A stretch of DNA of 64,000 nt, taken from assembly GCF_014656095.1 (NCBI RefSeq), contig NZ_BNBT01000018.1, forward strand, positions 1-64,000, read 5' to 3'. Below are positions 1 through 13,672 of this stretch, piece after piece. The translations under genes and the position numbers were made by a program. The notes beneath the pieces were generated by a model, which saw only the letters and a program-made list of their open reading frames with translations, was not told where the DNA came from and did not search any database. The DNA is from Streptomyces longispororuber. GTDB lineage: Bacteria; Actinomycetota; Actinomycetes; Streptomycetales; Streptomycetaceae. How positions within the stretch are numbered: position 1 is the first letter of the stretch; every line of letters begins with the position of its first letter.

Positions 1-128
1 CCGCGATCACCGCGTCGCTGTTCGCCCGGTTCTCCTCGCGCCAGGACGACTCGCCGCAGATGAAGATGATCGCCGCGTTGCGCAACCAGTTCGGCGGGCA
101 CGCGGTGGAGTCCAAGAGCGAGCACTGA
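1..128 (+). CDS. gnd: 6-phosphogluconate dehydrogenase, C-terminal end (partial)
   Basis: Only the last 41 codons are present, ending in TGA at 126-128; the gene begins left of the window. The readable tail contains [10 protein letters not shown] and [10 protein letters not shown], which resembles the C-terminus of decarboxylating 6-phosphogluconate dehydrogenases (pentose phosphate pathway, 6-phosphogluconate to ribulose-5-phosphate, CO2 and NADPH). In Streptomyces this gene lies between dnaN and recF, which fits the gene to the right. The assignment rests on the short tail and on conserved gene order, so it is probable rather than proven. Confidence 0.75.
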   Translation, partial: AITASLFARFSSRQDDSPQMKMIAALRNQFGGHAVESKSEH

Positions 129-292
129 TCCACAGCCCGCGCGGCCCGTCGTCCACAGCCTGTGTGGAGCGCGGCGGGCCGGCGCGGGACCGGCCGGACC
201 GCGTGCGGCCGCTGCGGCGCGCGGCCGGGCCGGCCACGGCGGGCGCCCTGCCCGCAGCACAGGAAGACAGCCGGGGGAGGTCGGCGCACACC

Positions 293-1417
293 ATGCACGT
301 CACGCACCTGTCCCTGGCCGACTTCCGCTCCTACGCCCAGGTCGAGGTCCCGCTCGATCCGGGCGTCACCGCGTTCGTGGGCCCGAACGGCCAGGGCAAG
401 ACCAACCTCGTCGAGGCCGTCGGCTACCTCGCGACCCTCGGCAGCCACCGGGTCTCCTCGGACGCGCCCCTGGTGCGCATGGGCGCCGACCGGGCCGTCG
501 TCCGCGCCGCCGTCCGGCAGGGCGAGCGCCAGCAGCTCATCGAGCTCGAACTGAACCCCGGTAAGGCCAACCGCGCCCGGATCAACAGATCCTCGCAGGT
601 CAGGCCCCGTGACGTGCTCGGTATCGTGCGCACGGTCCTGTTCGCGCCCGAGGACCTGGCCCTGGTCAAGGGCGACCCCGGTGAGCGGCGCAGGTTCCTC
701 GACGAGCTGGTCACCGCCCGAGCCCCGCGGATGGCGGGCGTCCGGTCCGACTACGACCGCGTCCTGAAGCAGCGCAACACGCTCCTGAAGTCCGCCGCCC
801 TCGCCCGGCGCCACGGCGGCCGCTCCATGGACCTGTCCACCCTCGACGTGTGGGACCAGCACCTCGCGCGCGCGGGCGCCGAGCTGCTCGCCCAGCGCCT
901 CGACCTGATCGCCGCGCTCCAGCCGCTCGCCGACAAGGCGTACGAGCAGCTCGCCCCGGGCGGCGGCCCGCTCGGCCTCGACTACAAGCCCTCGTCGCCC
1001 GGGATCGTCGCCCACGCGCGCGAGGAGCTGTACGAGCAACTGCTCGCCGCGCTGAACGAGGCCCGCAAGCAGGAGATCGAGCGGGGCGTCACCCTCGTGG
1101 GACCCCACAGGGACGACCTGCTCCTCAGACTCGGCCAACTTCCCGCGAAGGGGTACGCCTCCCACGGGGAGTCGTGGTCGTACGCGCTGGCCCTGCGGCT
1201 CGCCTCGTACGACCTGCTGCGGGCCGAGGGGAACGAGCCGGTCCTGGTCCTCGACGACGTCTTCGCCGAGCTGGACGCGCGGCGCCGCGAGCGGCTCGCG
1301 GAACTGGTGGCCCCCGGCGAGCAGGTCCTGGTGACCGCCGCTGTGGACGACGACGTGCCGGGCGTGCTGAGCGGGGCCCGGTACGCCGTCTCCGGAGGTG
1401 AGGTGCGACGCGTATGA
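293..1417 (+). CDS. recF: DNA replication/repair protein RecF
   Basis: 374-aa SMC-like ATPase that loads RecA/RecOR at single-strand gaps. The N-terminus [14 protein letters not shown] is typical of RecF. The Walker A motif GPNGQGKT is at residues 30-37, and the Walker B-type [10 protein letters not shown] is near residue 319. The full length matches the family. I chose ATG 293 because the protein is colinear with RecF from there and a GGGGGAGG ribosome site lies about 12 bases upstream; longer readings in this frame add an Arg/Pro-rich stretch unlike RecF. The stop overlaps the next start as ATGA, so the pair is translationally coupled. Confidence 0.97.
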   Translation: MHVTHLSLADFRSYAQVEVPLDPGVTAFVGPNGQGKTNLVEAVGYLATLGSHRVSSDAPLVRMGADRAVVRAAVRQGERQQLIELELNPGKANRARINRSSQVRPRDVLGIVRTVLFAPEDLALVKGDPGERRRFLDELVTARAPRMAGVRSDYDRVLKQRNTLLKSAALARRHGGRSMDLSTLDVWDQHLARAGAELLAQRLDLIAALQPLADKAYEQLAPGGGPLGLDYKPSSPGIVAHAREELYEQLLAALNEARKQEIERGVTLVGPHRDDLLLRLGQLPAKGYASHGESWSYALALRLASYDLLRAEGNEPVLVLDDVFAELDARRRERLAELVAPGEQVLVTAAVDDDVPGVLSGARYAVSGGEVRRV

Positions 1418-1965
1418 CCGACTCCCCCGAGACCCCCCGCACGCCCGGGCCCGGGCCCGCCCCCGCCGAGCCCTCCGGCGTCGACCTGGCCCGCGTCGCG
1501 CTGCGCGCCGCCAAGGAACAGGCACGCGCGCGCGGCGACGCGACCCGGCAGAAGAAGCAGGCCCGGCGCGGCGGGCTCCGCTCCGGTGCGCGCGCCGACG
1601 GCCGCGACCCGCTGCCGCTCGGCTCCGCCATCAACCGGCTGATCACCGAGCGCGGCTGGGAGACCCCCGCCGCCGTCGGCGGTGTGATGGGCCGCTGGCC
1701 CGAGATCGTCGGCGAGGACCTGGCCAAGCACTGCGTACCGCAGCGGTACGACGAGAACGAGCGCGTCCTGACCGTCCAGTGCGACTCCACGGCCTGGGCG
1801 ACGAACCTGCGCCTCCTCGCTCCGCAGCTCGTCGGACGGCTGAACGAGGACCTGGGCCACGGCACCGTACGCCTCATCAAGGTCCTCGGCCCCGGTGGTC
1901 CCGCGCGCCGCTTCGGGCCCTTGCGCGCGCCCGGCAGCACCGGCCCCGGCGACACCTACGGCTGA
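1414..1965 (+). CDS. DUF721 (DciA-like) protein
   Basis: 183 aa. The N-terminal third is Pro/Ala/Arg-rich and probably disordered. The folded part (about residues 70-165) has the DUF721 pattern: [47 protein letters not shown]. Proteins of this family in actinobacteria (Rv0004 type) correspond to DciA, the widespread loader or operator of the replicative helicase DnaB; that function is family knowledge, not shown here. The ATG overlaps the recF stop (ATGA), consistent with one transcript with recF and possibly with gyrB further on. Confidence 0.85.
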   Translation: MTDSPETPRTPGPGPAPAEPSGVDLARVALRAAKEQARARGDATRQKKQARRGGLRSGARADGRDPLPLGSAINRLITERGWETPAAVGGVMGRWPEIVGEDLAKHCVPQRYDENERVLTVQCDSTAWATNLRLLAPQLVGRLNEDLGHGTVRLIKVLGPGGPARRFGPLRAPGSTGPGDTYG

Positions 1966-4350
<2,385 letters not shown>

Positions 4351-4406
4351 GCCGGTCAGGCCCCCCGACGGCTGCTGACTGACGTACGAAAGGATCTTGA
4401 CCGGCC

Positions 4407-6992
<2,586 letters not shown>

Positions 6993-7010
6993 CGCGAGGA
7001 GTGAGTCATC

Positions 7011-8027
7011 GTGAGTGGAGCCACGGGCGCCGGAGCCGCTGAGGCGAGTGCAACCGGCACGGACGGTGCCCGTGGCTCCGCCACTGATGCGGACTCCCAC
7101 GAGTCTCATGGATCCCAGGGGGGGACTGTGACGGACACCCGAGGCCGAGGGACGCAGACGTCCGAGGCGACGGACGGCGGGGACGGTACGACCGGCCGCG
7201 CGGGCGGCGCCGACGACGTACGTGAAGCCGGTGGTACGCGAGGTGGCGGCGACGCGCGCGGCAAGCGCGACGCACGCAAGAAGGGCGACGCGCGCGGCAA
7301 GGCCGACGCGCGGAGCAAGAGTGATGCGCGGGGCAAGGGAGGCACCCGGACCAGGACCGACGCGCTCGGCAAGGGCGACGCGCCGGGCAAGGCGGACCCG
7401 CTCGGCCAGGACGACGTCCTGGCCAAGGACGACATCCTCGGCGGCGGCGTGCTCGGCGGCGGTGAGGTCCTCGGCGGCGGTGACGCGCTCGGCCCGGGCG
7501 ACGCCCGGGGAAGCGGTGACGCCGCTGCCAGCGCGCTGCCCACCGAGCGCCCGGCCCAGCAGCAGGGCGCGCAGCCGTACCACCCGCCGCAGGCCTACCA
7601 GGCGGCTCCGGCCGGGGCGGTCCGCCGCCCGCGCACGGGGGCGCGCACCACGCCGCGCACCCGCAAGGCCAGGCTTCGGGTCGCCAAGGCCGACCCGTGG
7701 TCGGTGATGAAGGTCAGCTTCCTGCTCTCCATCGCGCTGGGCATCTGCACGATCGTGGCGGCGGCGGTGCTGTGGATGGTCATGGACGCGATGGGCGTCT
7801 TCTCCACCGTCGGCGGCACGATCTCCGAGGCCACGGGCTCGAACGAGTCCAACGGCTTCGACCTCCAGGCGTTCCTGTCGCTGCCCCGCGTGCTGACGTT
7901 CACCACGATCATCGCGGTCATCGACGTGGTCCTCGCCACGGCGCTCGCGACCCTCGGCGCGTTCATCTACAACCTCTCCGCCGGTTTCGTGGGCGGCGTG
8001 GAGCTGACGCTGGCCGAGGACGAGTAA
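7011..8027 (+). CDS. DUF3566 membrane protein downstream of gyrA
   Basis: 338 aa. Residues 1 to about 200 are low complexity, with repeats such as GKGDAR, GKADAR, SKSDAR, then LGGG runs. The conserved C-terminal DUF3566 part (about 215-338) holds two membrane segments, around FLLSIALGICTIVAAAV and FTTIIAVIDVVLATALATL, with a loop between them. The gene follows gyrA in many actinobacteria (Rv0007 type), but its function is not known. GTG 7011 is preceded by GAGGAG about 10 bases upstream. The N-terminal repeat stretch is longer than the family needs and probably varies between strains. Confidence 0.85.
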   Translation: MSGATGAGAAEASATGTDGARGSATDADSHESHGSQGGTVTDTRGRGTQTSEATDGGDGTTGRAGGADDVREAGGTRGGGDARGKRDARKKGDARGKADARSKSDARGKGGTRTRTDALGKGDAPGKADPLGQDDVLAKDDILGGGVLGGGEVLGGGDALGPGDARGSGDAAASALPTERPAQQQGAQPYHPPQAYQAAPAGAVRRPRTGARTTPRTRKARLRVAKADPWSVMKVSFLLSIALGICTIVAAAVLWMVMDAMGVFSTVGGTISEATGSNESNGFDLQAFLSLPRVLTFTTIIAVIDVVLATALATLGAFIYNLSAGFVGGVELTLAEDE

Positions 8028-8042
8028 CACCTGGCGTGTCCT

Positions 8043-8100
8043 AGGGCCCCTGCCGTCGTTCGTACCCGTACTCCGGACCGCGTACGACGGCAGGGGCCCT
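8043..8100 (+). terminator. Long hairpin after the gyrA operon
   Basis: Perfect 17-bp inverted repeat, arms 8043-8059 and 8084-8100, starting 15 bases after the DUF3566 stop. There is no T-run, which is common for Streptomyces terminators. Confidence 0.8.
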
Positions 8101-8137
8101 TCGGCGTGTACGGACGGGGGCGGCGCGTGGGGAGCCC

Positions 8138-8190
8138 GGGTGGGCCGGGTGGGCCGGGGGAGCTGGGGGAGCTGGGTGAGCTGGGGGAGC
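8138..8190. repeat. G-rich short tandem repeats
   Basis: GGGTGGGCC units followed by AGCTGGGGG-type units in the 353-base gap between DUF3566 and tRNA-Ile. I see no gene in the gap; it holds the terminator, this repeat and the tRNA promoter. Confidence 0.7.
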
Positions 8191-8313
8191 GTCTGAGCCT
8201 CTGAGTGCCTGAGCTCTGGGAGGGCCGGGATCATCCCCCGGCGAGGAGGGCCGCGTCGGCCGCCGGGGCGAGCCCTCGGCGCGGCGAGGTCACGGGCCCG
8301 GGGCCCATCGATT

Positions 8314-8342
8314 TTGGGACTGGCCGCCACGTGCGCTAATCT
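8314..8342 (+). promoter_or_regulatory. Promoter of tRNA-Ile
   Basis: TTGGGA at 8314-8319, 17 bases, then TAATCT at 8337-8342, which fits a housekeeping-sigma promoter 38 bases before the tRNA. The GCTAATCTTC core also occurs before tRNA-Leu at about 56308. Confidence 0.6.
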
Positions 8343-8380
8343 TCAGTGGTCAGCGCGCGGGGCGACCCGCAGAGCGCGGC

Positions 8381-8454
8381 GGGGCTATAGCTCAGTTGGT
8401 TAGAGCGCATCCCTGATAAGGATGAGGTCACTGGTTCAAATCCAGTTAGCCCCA
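8381..8454 (+). tRNA. tRNA-Ile (GAT)
   Basis: Cloverleaf with acceptor GGGGCTA (8381-8387) paired to TAGCCCC (8447-8453), T loop GGTTCAAATCC, and anticodon GAT at 8415-8417 in loop CTGATAA. CCA is not encoded. A terminator follows 8 bases later. Confidence 0.97.
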
Positions 8455-8462
8455 CAGCGAGA

Positions 8463-8495
8463 AGACCCCCAGCCGGTGACGGCTGGGGGTCTTTC
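8463..8495 (+). terminator. Terminator after tRNA-Ile
   Basis: 13-bp perfect stem, arms 8463-8475 and 8480-8492, GTGA loop, followed by TT. Confidence 0.85.
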
Positions 8496-8527
8496 GTGTC
8501 GGTGGGGCGCGGTGGCGTCCGTCGCGT

Positions 8528-8863
8528 CTACGGCTCCGCGGCGAGGCTCGCGCCGGACAGGGCGCCGGCGTCGGCCGTTGCGGCGTCCGCGTCCGTCGTG
8601 GGGAGGTGGCGGCAGCTCGGCGTCGAACCGTGCGCCTCGGCGCGGATGCGTTGCTTCATCGTGGGCGGCAGGGACCGTTCGTACGCCATCGCCCAGGCGG
8701 TGAGCACGGGCGCCGTCGCGCTCGGCGTGCTCTTGCACGTCGTCGTGGTCTGCTGTACCGCCTCGGCCGCCGTCGCCGACGTGGCGAAACCCAGGGCGGC
8801 GAAGAACGCGAGTACGGCGCTGACGAGCGTGGTCCACAGCTTCATGGCCTTGTTGGCAGGCAT
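8528..8863 (-). CDS. Small secreted protein, function unknown
   Basis: 111 aa with a clear signal peptide: MPANKAMKLW, a hydrophobic stretch TTLVSAVLAFFAALGF and a likely cut after ATAA. The mature part, about 80 residues, has two cysteines (TTCKS and PSCRHL) that could form a disulfide, and a basic centre MKQRIRAE. No domain is recognised. GAGAGG is only 2-3 bases from the first ATG; the second ATG (MKLWTTL) would sit about 20 bases from it, so the exact start is open. Transcription converges on the tRNA-Ile terminator, which could serve both strands. Confidence 0.6.
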   Translation of the reverse strand: MPANKAMKLWTTLVSAVLAFFAALGFATSATAAEAVQQTTTTCKSTPSATAPVLTAWAMAYERSLPPTMKQRIRAEAHGSTPSCRHLPTTDADAATADAGALSGASLAAEP

Positions 8864-9113
8864 GACCTCTCACTTTCGGGTTGGGCGATTTGCGTACTTT
8901 CCTCATGATGTGTATGAGGCGCCGCTAGTGAGGGACCGACGCTCCCGTCGCGTCGATGTTCCGATGAACACCACCCGGATGGGTGCAGGTGCCCCGAGAA
9001 AGCCGGGAAGCGGCGCGAGGGCGGCGAGCCCGGCCGGGGACGGAGCGTAGGCGGATCGATTCGGTCCGCATCTACTGCTCTGTCAGGCAGGGGAGTTGGG
9101 GCCGATCCAGGTC

Positions 9114-9142
9114 ACCGATCGATATCGGTCGGTGTGTATAGT
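9114..9142 (+). promoter_or_regulatory. Inverted repeat next to a -10-like element, before DLW-39
   Basis: ACCGAT (9114-9119), CGAT spacer, ATCGGT (9124-9129) form a 6-bp-arm palindrome just upstream of TATAGT (9137-9142). The arrangement suggests an operator over the -35 area of the DLW-39 promoter. The gap 8864-9187 holds no other feature I can support. Confidence 0.45.
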
Positions 9143-9187
9143 CGGGCGCCAGAAGTCCCCTACGTCAAGGAAAGACGAGGTCGCGCG

Positions 9188-9316
9188 GTGAAGAAGCTTC
9201 TCCTGGTCGCACTGGCCGCCATCGGCGGGCTCCTCGTGTACCGCCAGATCCAGGCGGATCGCGCCGAGCAGGATCTGTGGACGGAGGCGACCGACTCCGT
9301 GCCCACGGGTTCGTGA
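9188..9316 (+). CDS. DLW-39 family small membrane protein
   Basis: 42 aa: KKLLLVALAAIGGLLVYRQI is a membrane or signal-anchor segment, followed by a short tail containing the EQDLWTEATD signature for which this family is named. It is a conserved actinobacterial small protein found near gyrA and tRNA genes; its role is unknown. GTG 9188 was chosen because GAGG ends 7 bases before it and the protein then has the family's length; an in-frame upstream ATG at 9134 would add 18 residues unlike the family. Confidence 0.85.
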   Translation: MKKLLLVALAAIGGLLVYRQIQADRAEQDLWTEATDSVPTGS

Positions 9317-9337
9317 GTATCGACAGCAGTCTTCGCG

Positions 9338-9367
9338 GGGCCCCGATCGCTGGAGCGATCGGGGCCC
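9338..9367 (+). terminator. Terminator after DLW-39
   Basis: 13-14-bp perfect stem, arms 9338-9351 and 9354-9367, with a tight loop. Confidence 0.85.
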
Positions 9368-9572
9368 TGTGCTGTACGGGGGGCTTTTGTCCCGCTTCTT
9401 CTGGCGTACGGGTGTGACGTCCGGGTCCCGGACGGCTCCGCGACCTGGACGGCTCAGCTTCTCGGACGGCTTCTCGTCGCGGTGGCCACGGGGACGCGCT
9501 GTCGCTTCGGTGGCCCCTCTAGTTCACTGACGCAATCTCATTGCTTGCTTGGGCAAAGCCGGGGAGGGTGAG

Positions 9573-11135
9573 GTGGAGAGCGGCGTGACGTGGCGCCGGG
9601 CGGACCGCTGGACGGCGGTGCGTCGAGCAGGACGAGCGGGATTCGCCGGACGAGCGGCACTCGTGACGCGAGCGGGACGAGCGGGCCGGGGGACGGCCGC
9701 GGAAGCGGTCCGCCGGGGCGGTCGGCGGGCGGGGCGCCGGGTGGCGGCGGGCGCGGGAGCCGCCCTCGTGGGCGCGGCGTGGTGCGTGGTCGCGCCCGCC
9801 GGTGCGGCCCGGGCGACGGAGACGCCACCGCCGTACGCCTTCGCGGACGACGCGCGCACCGTCGCGGGGACGCCGAGCAGCACGGGCAGCCGCACCCTCA
9901 CTCCCGGGACGACGTACCGGAGCGCCATCGCGCACCCCGGCGCCGGCGGTACGACCACGCTCTACTACCGGCTCGAACTGGGGGCCGAGGACAACGTCCA
10001 CGCCTCGGTGACCGCGCTGCCCACGCCCGGCAGCCGTGTCGGCTTCGCGGACGGCATCCGGGTCGCGGTGGAGGACGCGAACGGCTTCGACTGCGACGCG
10101 GGCTCCGCCCGCTTCGGGGCCGCGCGCAGCCCGCGCCCCCTCACCGCGTCGGCGCTGCGTACCGTCGGCACGGACGACAGCCGCTGCGCGGCCGCGGGCA
10201 CGTACTACGTGGTGGTCGAGCGGACCGCCGCTTCCGGCGCGTCGGCCGCGGCCAGGTCCGAGAAGCCGTCCACCCCGGAGGAGTGGGACCTGGAGCTGTA
10301 CGTCACCTCCGAGCCCGCCGTGGCCGAGCGGCGCGCGACGACCCCGCCCGCGGAACAGGACGCCCCCACACCGGCCCCGCCCGCGGGCCCGGCCCGCCCC
10401 CGCGAGGGCGGCAGCGGCTTCAGCACGGCCGAGGCCCTGGGCCGGGGCGTCTGGGGCGACCGGGTGGCACCCGGGCAGACCCGCTACTACCGCGTGCCGG
10501 TGGACTGGGGCCAGCGGCTCACCGCCACGGTGGAGCTGGGCGGTGCTCGGGGTGCCGGTGGTCCCGGCGGTGCGGGCGGCCGGGCCGGGGGGCGCGAGTA
10601 CGTGACGTCCGCGCTGGTGGTGTCCGTGTTCAACCCCGCGCGGATGCCGGTCCAGGACATGGACACCGCGTACGACGGCAGCCAGAAGTCCACCACGCTG
10701 CCCTCGCTGGTTCCGGTCGCGTACGAGAACCGGTACGCGCCCATCGACCGGATCGCGACCGTGCGGTTCGCCGGCTGGTACTACCTGGCGGTCACGCTCC
10801 ACCCGGATGTCGGGGCGCGCTTCGGCAGGGGCCCGGTCGGGCTGACCTTGCGGGTGGGCGTCACGGGGGAGCGGCGCGCCGGACCGAAGTACGCGGGGAC
10901 GGCGCGGCCCGCGGACGCCTTCGGGGTGACGGGACGGGAGGAGTCAGCGGCGCGCGACGGAGCCGCGGGCACCCCCGGGCCCACCGGAGTGGCGGCGCCC
11001 GGCAGGAGCGAGAGCGCAGCCATGAAGGTGCTGGCGGCGGCGGGCATCGGCACGGGCACGGCCCTGCTGGCCGTACTCGGGGTGTGGACGCTGGTGGGGC
11101 GGCGACGGGCTGCCGGACGGCGAGTTTCCGCATGA
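9573..11135 (+). CDS. Secreted, C-terminally anchored protein of unknown function
   Basis: About 520 aa. The Arg-rich N-terminus leads into a hydrophobic region (GAGAALVGAAWCVVAPAGAARA) that looks like a long signal peptide. Two beta-rich units resemble each other: TTLYYRLELGAEDNVHASV in the first half and TRYYRVPVDWGQRLTATVEL in the second, separated by a Pro/Ala linker near residues 260-280. A membrane segment near the end (ATALLAVLGVW type) is followed by an RRRAAGRR stop-transfer tail. The layout is that of an extracellular protein held at the membrane. No enzyme motif is seen. GTG 9573 follows GGGGAGG by 5-6 bases; GTG 9585 is also possible. It ends 36 bases before the convergent kinase. 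Confidence 0.7.
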   Translation: MESGVTWRRADRWTAVRRAGRAGFAGRAALVTRAGRAGRGTAAEAVRRGGRRAGRRVAAGAGAALVGAAWCVVAPAGAARATETPPPYAFADDARTVAGTPSSTGSRTLTPGTTYRSAIAHPGAGGTTTLYYRLELGAEDNVHASVTALPTPGSRVGFADGIRVAVEDANGFDCDAGSARFGAARSPRPLTASALRTVGTDDSRCAAAGTYYVVVERTAASGASAAARSEKPSTPEEWDLELYVTSEPAVAERRATTPPAEQDAPTPAPPAGPARPREGGSGFSTAEALGRGVWGDRVAPGQTRYYRVPVDWGQRLTATVELGGARGAGGPGGAGGRAGGREYVTSALVVSVFNPARMPVQDMDTAYDGSQKSTTLPSLVPVAYENRYAPIDRIATVRFAGWYYLAVTLHPDVGARFGRGPVGLTLRVGVTGERRAGPKYAGTARPADAFGVTGREESAARDGAAGTPGPTGVAAPGRSESAAMKVLAAAGIGTGTALLAVLGVWTLVGRRRAAGRRVSA

Positions 11136-11171
11136 GCGCCACAGCGACGGCTCGACCGCGGCGGTAGCGCC

Positions 11172-12764
11172 TCAGATACGGGCCAGCGCCCAGAACCCCA
11201 CCGCGAAGCAGGCCAGCGCCGCGAACAGCATGGGCAGGGCCACCCGCGCCGGCGGGCCGGTACGCCGGGGCCTGGCGGCGTGGGAACGGGAGGCCCGGGG
11301 ACGCGGGGGCCGCGTCGCCTCGGCGGCGGGCTGCGCGTAGGCGTGGGCGGGCTGCGCCGCGGGCCGGGGCAGCGGCGTGGGGGGAGTGGGCGGCTGCGGA
11401 GGCGGTGGCAGAGGCGGCGCCAGGTGGAAGCTCCCGGTCTCCGACAGCGGCGGGTACGGAGGCGGGGCCAGAGGTGGAGACGGAGGCGGGCACGGGGGCC
11501 GCCCCGGCGGCGGGGTCGGCGGCTGAGCGGGTAAGGGCGTACCGGTACGGGAGTTGCTCCCGGAGGCCGGGTGACCGTCGGCACCCGGCAGCGCGGCGGA
11601 CGACGCGGAGCCGACCGACGGCACCGGTGATGCCGGTGATGTCGGTGAGGCCGATGGCACCGGTGAGGCCGATGGCACCGGTGAGGCCGATGGCACCGGT
11701 GACGCCGATGGCACCGATGACCCTGGTGGCGCCGATGCCCCCGATGGCACCGATGCCTCGGACGACGGCTGCCCGGCGACGGCCGCCACGAAGGACGGCG
11801 GATCACCGGCCGACGACGCGGCGGGCGGCTGCGCAGGTGGCGGCTGCGAGGGCGGCGGCGGAGGTGGTGGCTGGGGTGCGGGGGTGAGAGGCCCGTCGGG
11901 TCCGAAACCCTCGGGCAGCGGCCCGAGTTGGTCGAAGATCTCGATGCCCTCGTCGTCGGTACCCGGCTCGGGAAGCATCTCGACGGCGGAGGCGAGCGCC
12001 TTGCGCGCCCCGGTGGCGGTGCGGAAGCGCGCCTGCGGGTCAGGTTGCAGCAGCGTGGCGACGACCTGCCACAGCGGTTCCGGCACGCCCTGGGGAGCAC
12101 GCGGCGTGCCAAGGGCCGCGAAGTGCTCGATGAGGGCCTTGGCGTCCGGTTTCCTGCCCCGGATCAGATAGAGGGCGACGAGGCCGACGGCGAAGAGGTC
12201 GGCGGGGAAGTCCGGTTCGGCGCCCAGGACTTGCTCGGGAGCGACGTACCCGGGTGTGCCCACCACGTAGTCGGTGGCGGTCAGCCGCGGCTCGCCCTTG
12301 CGCATCGAGATGCCGAAGTCCGAGAGCCGCAGGTGCGGCCGCCCCGTCCCGGTGGCTTCGAGCAGGATGTTGGCGGGCTTGATGTCGCGGTGTACGACGC
12401 CTTCCGCGTGCACGGCGGCGAGACCGGAGAGGAGCTGGTCGAGCAGAGTGCAGCAGAAACGGGGCGGCAGCGCCCCGTAGTCACCGATGACATGGGCGAG
12501 TGACCCGCCGGTGACCAGGTCCATGGTGAACAAGACCTGGTCGTCGTCGGCGGCCCAACTGGCGGGAGCGAGGACGTGCGGATGGTCGATCCGCAGTGCC
12601 TGCTCCCGCACGAAGCGCAACAGCGTATGGGCGTCGCGCTGCTGGAGGACCTTGGCGGCCACGTACCGGCGGCGCCTGTGGTCCCAGGCGCGCCACACGG
12701 CACCTACTCCCCCGCGACCGATCGGGTCGACGAGTTCGTACCGGCCGGCGAAGACCTCACCCAT
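11172..12764 (-). CDS. Membrane-anchored Ser/Thr protein kinase
   Basis: 530 aa. The Hanks-type kinase domain (about 8-270) has P-loop IGRGGVGAVW, the lysine in YVAAKVLQ, catalytic VHRDIKPANILLE, and DFG in LSDFGIS, so it should be active. The next 200 residues are Pro/Ser-rich, including SASPVP repeats. A single membrane segment lies at the very C-terminus (MLFAALACFAVGFWAL), so the kinase faces the cytoplasm with almost nothing outside; there are no PASTA domains, unlike PknB at 46.3 kb. ATG 12764 (MGEVFAGRYELVD) starts just before the kinase fold. It lies 52 bases downstream of the HTH gene and is probably cotranscribed with it. Confidence 0.9.
   Translation of the reverse strand: MGEVFAGRYELVDPIGRGGVGAVWRAWDHRRRRYVAAKVLQQRDAHTLLRFVREQALRIDHPHVLAPASWAADDDQVLFTMDLVTGGSLAHVIGDYGALPPRFCCTLLDQLLSGLAAVHAEGVVHRDIKPANILLEATGTGRPHLRLSDFGISMRKGEPRLTATDYVVGTPGYVAPEQVLGAEPDFPADLFAVGLVALYLIRGRKPDAKALIEHFAALGTPRAPQGVPEPLWQVVATLLQPDPQARFRTATGARKALASAVEMLPEPGTDDEGIEIFDQLGPLPEGFGPDGPLTPAPQPPPPPPPSQPPPAQPPAASSAGDPPSFVAAVAGQPSSEASVPSGASAPPGSSVPSASPVPSASPVPSASPVPSASPTSPASPVPSVGSASSAALPGADGHPASGSNSRTGTPLPAQPPTPPPGRPPCPPPSPPLAPPPYPPLSETGSFHLAPPLPPPPQPPTPPTPLPRPAAQPAHAYAQPAAEATRPPRPRASRSHAARPRRTGPPARVALPMLFAALACFAVGFWALARI
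11647..11718. repeat. 18-bp tandem repeat inside the kinase gene
   Basis: Four units of GAGGCCGATGGCACCGGT, the last slightly changed, with decayed units on both sides. They encode SASPVP on the minus strand, in the kinase linker. Confidence 0.85.
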
Positions 12765-12816
12765 GGTCGTGCCCCGCTCCCCTTCCGGGCCGCCCGGCAG
12801 CGGCCCGGCCGACGGC

Positions 12817-13365
12817 TCAGCTCTGGTGCGCTTCGTAGTGGGCGACGGCGTCGGCGGTGCGGCCCGCCCCGTACACCCGGAGGAACTCTGCCAGTTCCGG
12901 GTGGGTCGGGGCGAGGGAGTCCGCGGCATCGATGATGTCGCCCGCGGCGGAGACCGAGCGCAGCAGCGACTGGATCTCGCGCACCACGCGTTTCACCGTG
13001 GGCGCGCCCGAACTCGACGTCGTCTGGGTGGTGTTGGTCAGGACGGAACCCCCCTGGGACTTCTTGATCTCGTCCATGCGGTTCGTCGCCTCGGCGGCGC
13101 TGACGCTGCCGTCCGCGACCTGGCCGGCCAGCTCCTGGAGCAACTGGACGCGCTGGACGACGGCCGGATTGCCGATCTTGGCGCGCTGGCCGCTCATGAG
13201 CTGGGACAGCATGGGCGCCGAAAGGCCCAGCACTCCGGCGAGCCGGGCCTGGTTGAGGCCCAGGTCGTCGATGAGCCGGCGGAACAGCGCCCCCAGTGGT
13301 TCCCCGTACCAATTCCGCTGTAGTTCCCGTGCTCTTGCGGTTGATTCTTGCTGTGCAGCGTCCAT
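12817..13365 (-). CDS. XRE/HTH-type DNA-binding protein paired with the kinase
   Basis: 182 aa. A helix-turn-helix lies at about residues 25-60 (LGLNQARLAGVLGLSAPMLS), with the pattern of an XRE-family regulator. The remainder is helical: a middle part QLLQELAGQVADG, a Thr/Ser linker, then VKRVVREIQSLLRSVSAAGD. ATG 13365 (MDAAQQEST) is preceded by GGGGAGA at 6 bases; in-frame ATG 13380 is an alternative. The kinase gene follows in the same direction, so the regulator may be a kinase substrate; that is an inference from position. Confidence 0.8.
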   Translation of the reverse strand: MDAAQQESTARARELQRNWYGEPLGALFRRLIDDLGLNQARLAGVLGLSAPMLSQLMSGQRAKIGNPAVVQRVQLLQELAGQVADGSVSAAEATNRMDEIKKSQGGSVLTNTTQTTSSSGAPTVKRVVREIQSLLRSVSAAGDIIDAADSLAPTHPELAEFLRVYGAGRTADAVAHYEAHQS

Positions 13366-13467
13366 GTTGCGTCTCCCCATCGCTTCCCCATAGGACTGCG
13401 GTTCGCTGCCGCGAACCACGTCAGGCATCTTACGGAGAGTGGTCGCGCACGGGGACCCCCAATCCTT

Positions 13468-13498
13468 TTGCGAGATCCCCCGGGGGACCCGGTACTCT
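13468..13498 (+). promoter_or_regulatory. Possible tRNA-Ala promoter
   Basis: TACTCT at 13493-13498 resembles a -10 element; TTGCGA at 13468-13473 would be a -35 element at a long 19-base spacing. Weak. Confidence 0.35.
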
Positions 13499-13551
13499 GG
13501 TCTGCGACGCTCACCGGGACGTGGTCCTTCCGCACCGGTGGTTGGTGTCCC

Positions 13552-13624
13552 GGGGCCTTAGCTCAGTTGGTAGAGCGCTGTCTTTGCATGGCAGATGTCA
13601 GGGGTTCGACTCCCCTAGGCTCCA
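13552..13624 (+). tRNA. tRNA-Ala (TGC)
   Basis: Acceptor GGGGCCT (13552-13558) pairs with AGGCTCC (13617-13623), giving the G3-U70 wobble that identifies alanine tRNAs. Anticodon TGC at 13585-13587. CCA is not encoded. Confidence 0.97.
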
Positions 13625-13630
13625 CGTCCC

Positions 13631-13672
13631 AGAGCCCCTCTGACCTGTGTCGACGCAGGACAGAGGGGCTCT
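13631..13672 (+). terminator. Terminator after tRNA-Ala
   Basis: 12-bp perfect outer stem, arms 13631-13642 and 13661-13672, with a partly paired inner loop. Confidence 0.8.

Noticed and set aside
1..292. oriC at the left edge
   Set aside because: There are two DnaA-box-like TCCACA sequences near 127-157, but oriC in Streptomyces lies between dnaA and dnaN, upstream of gnd and recF. Two weak boxes are not an origin.
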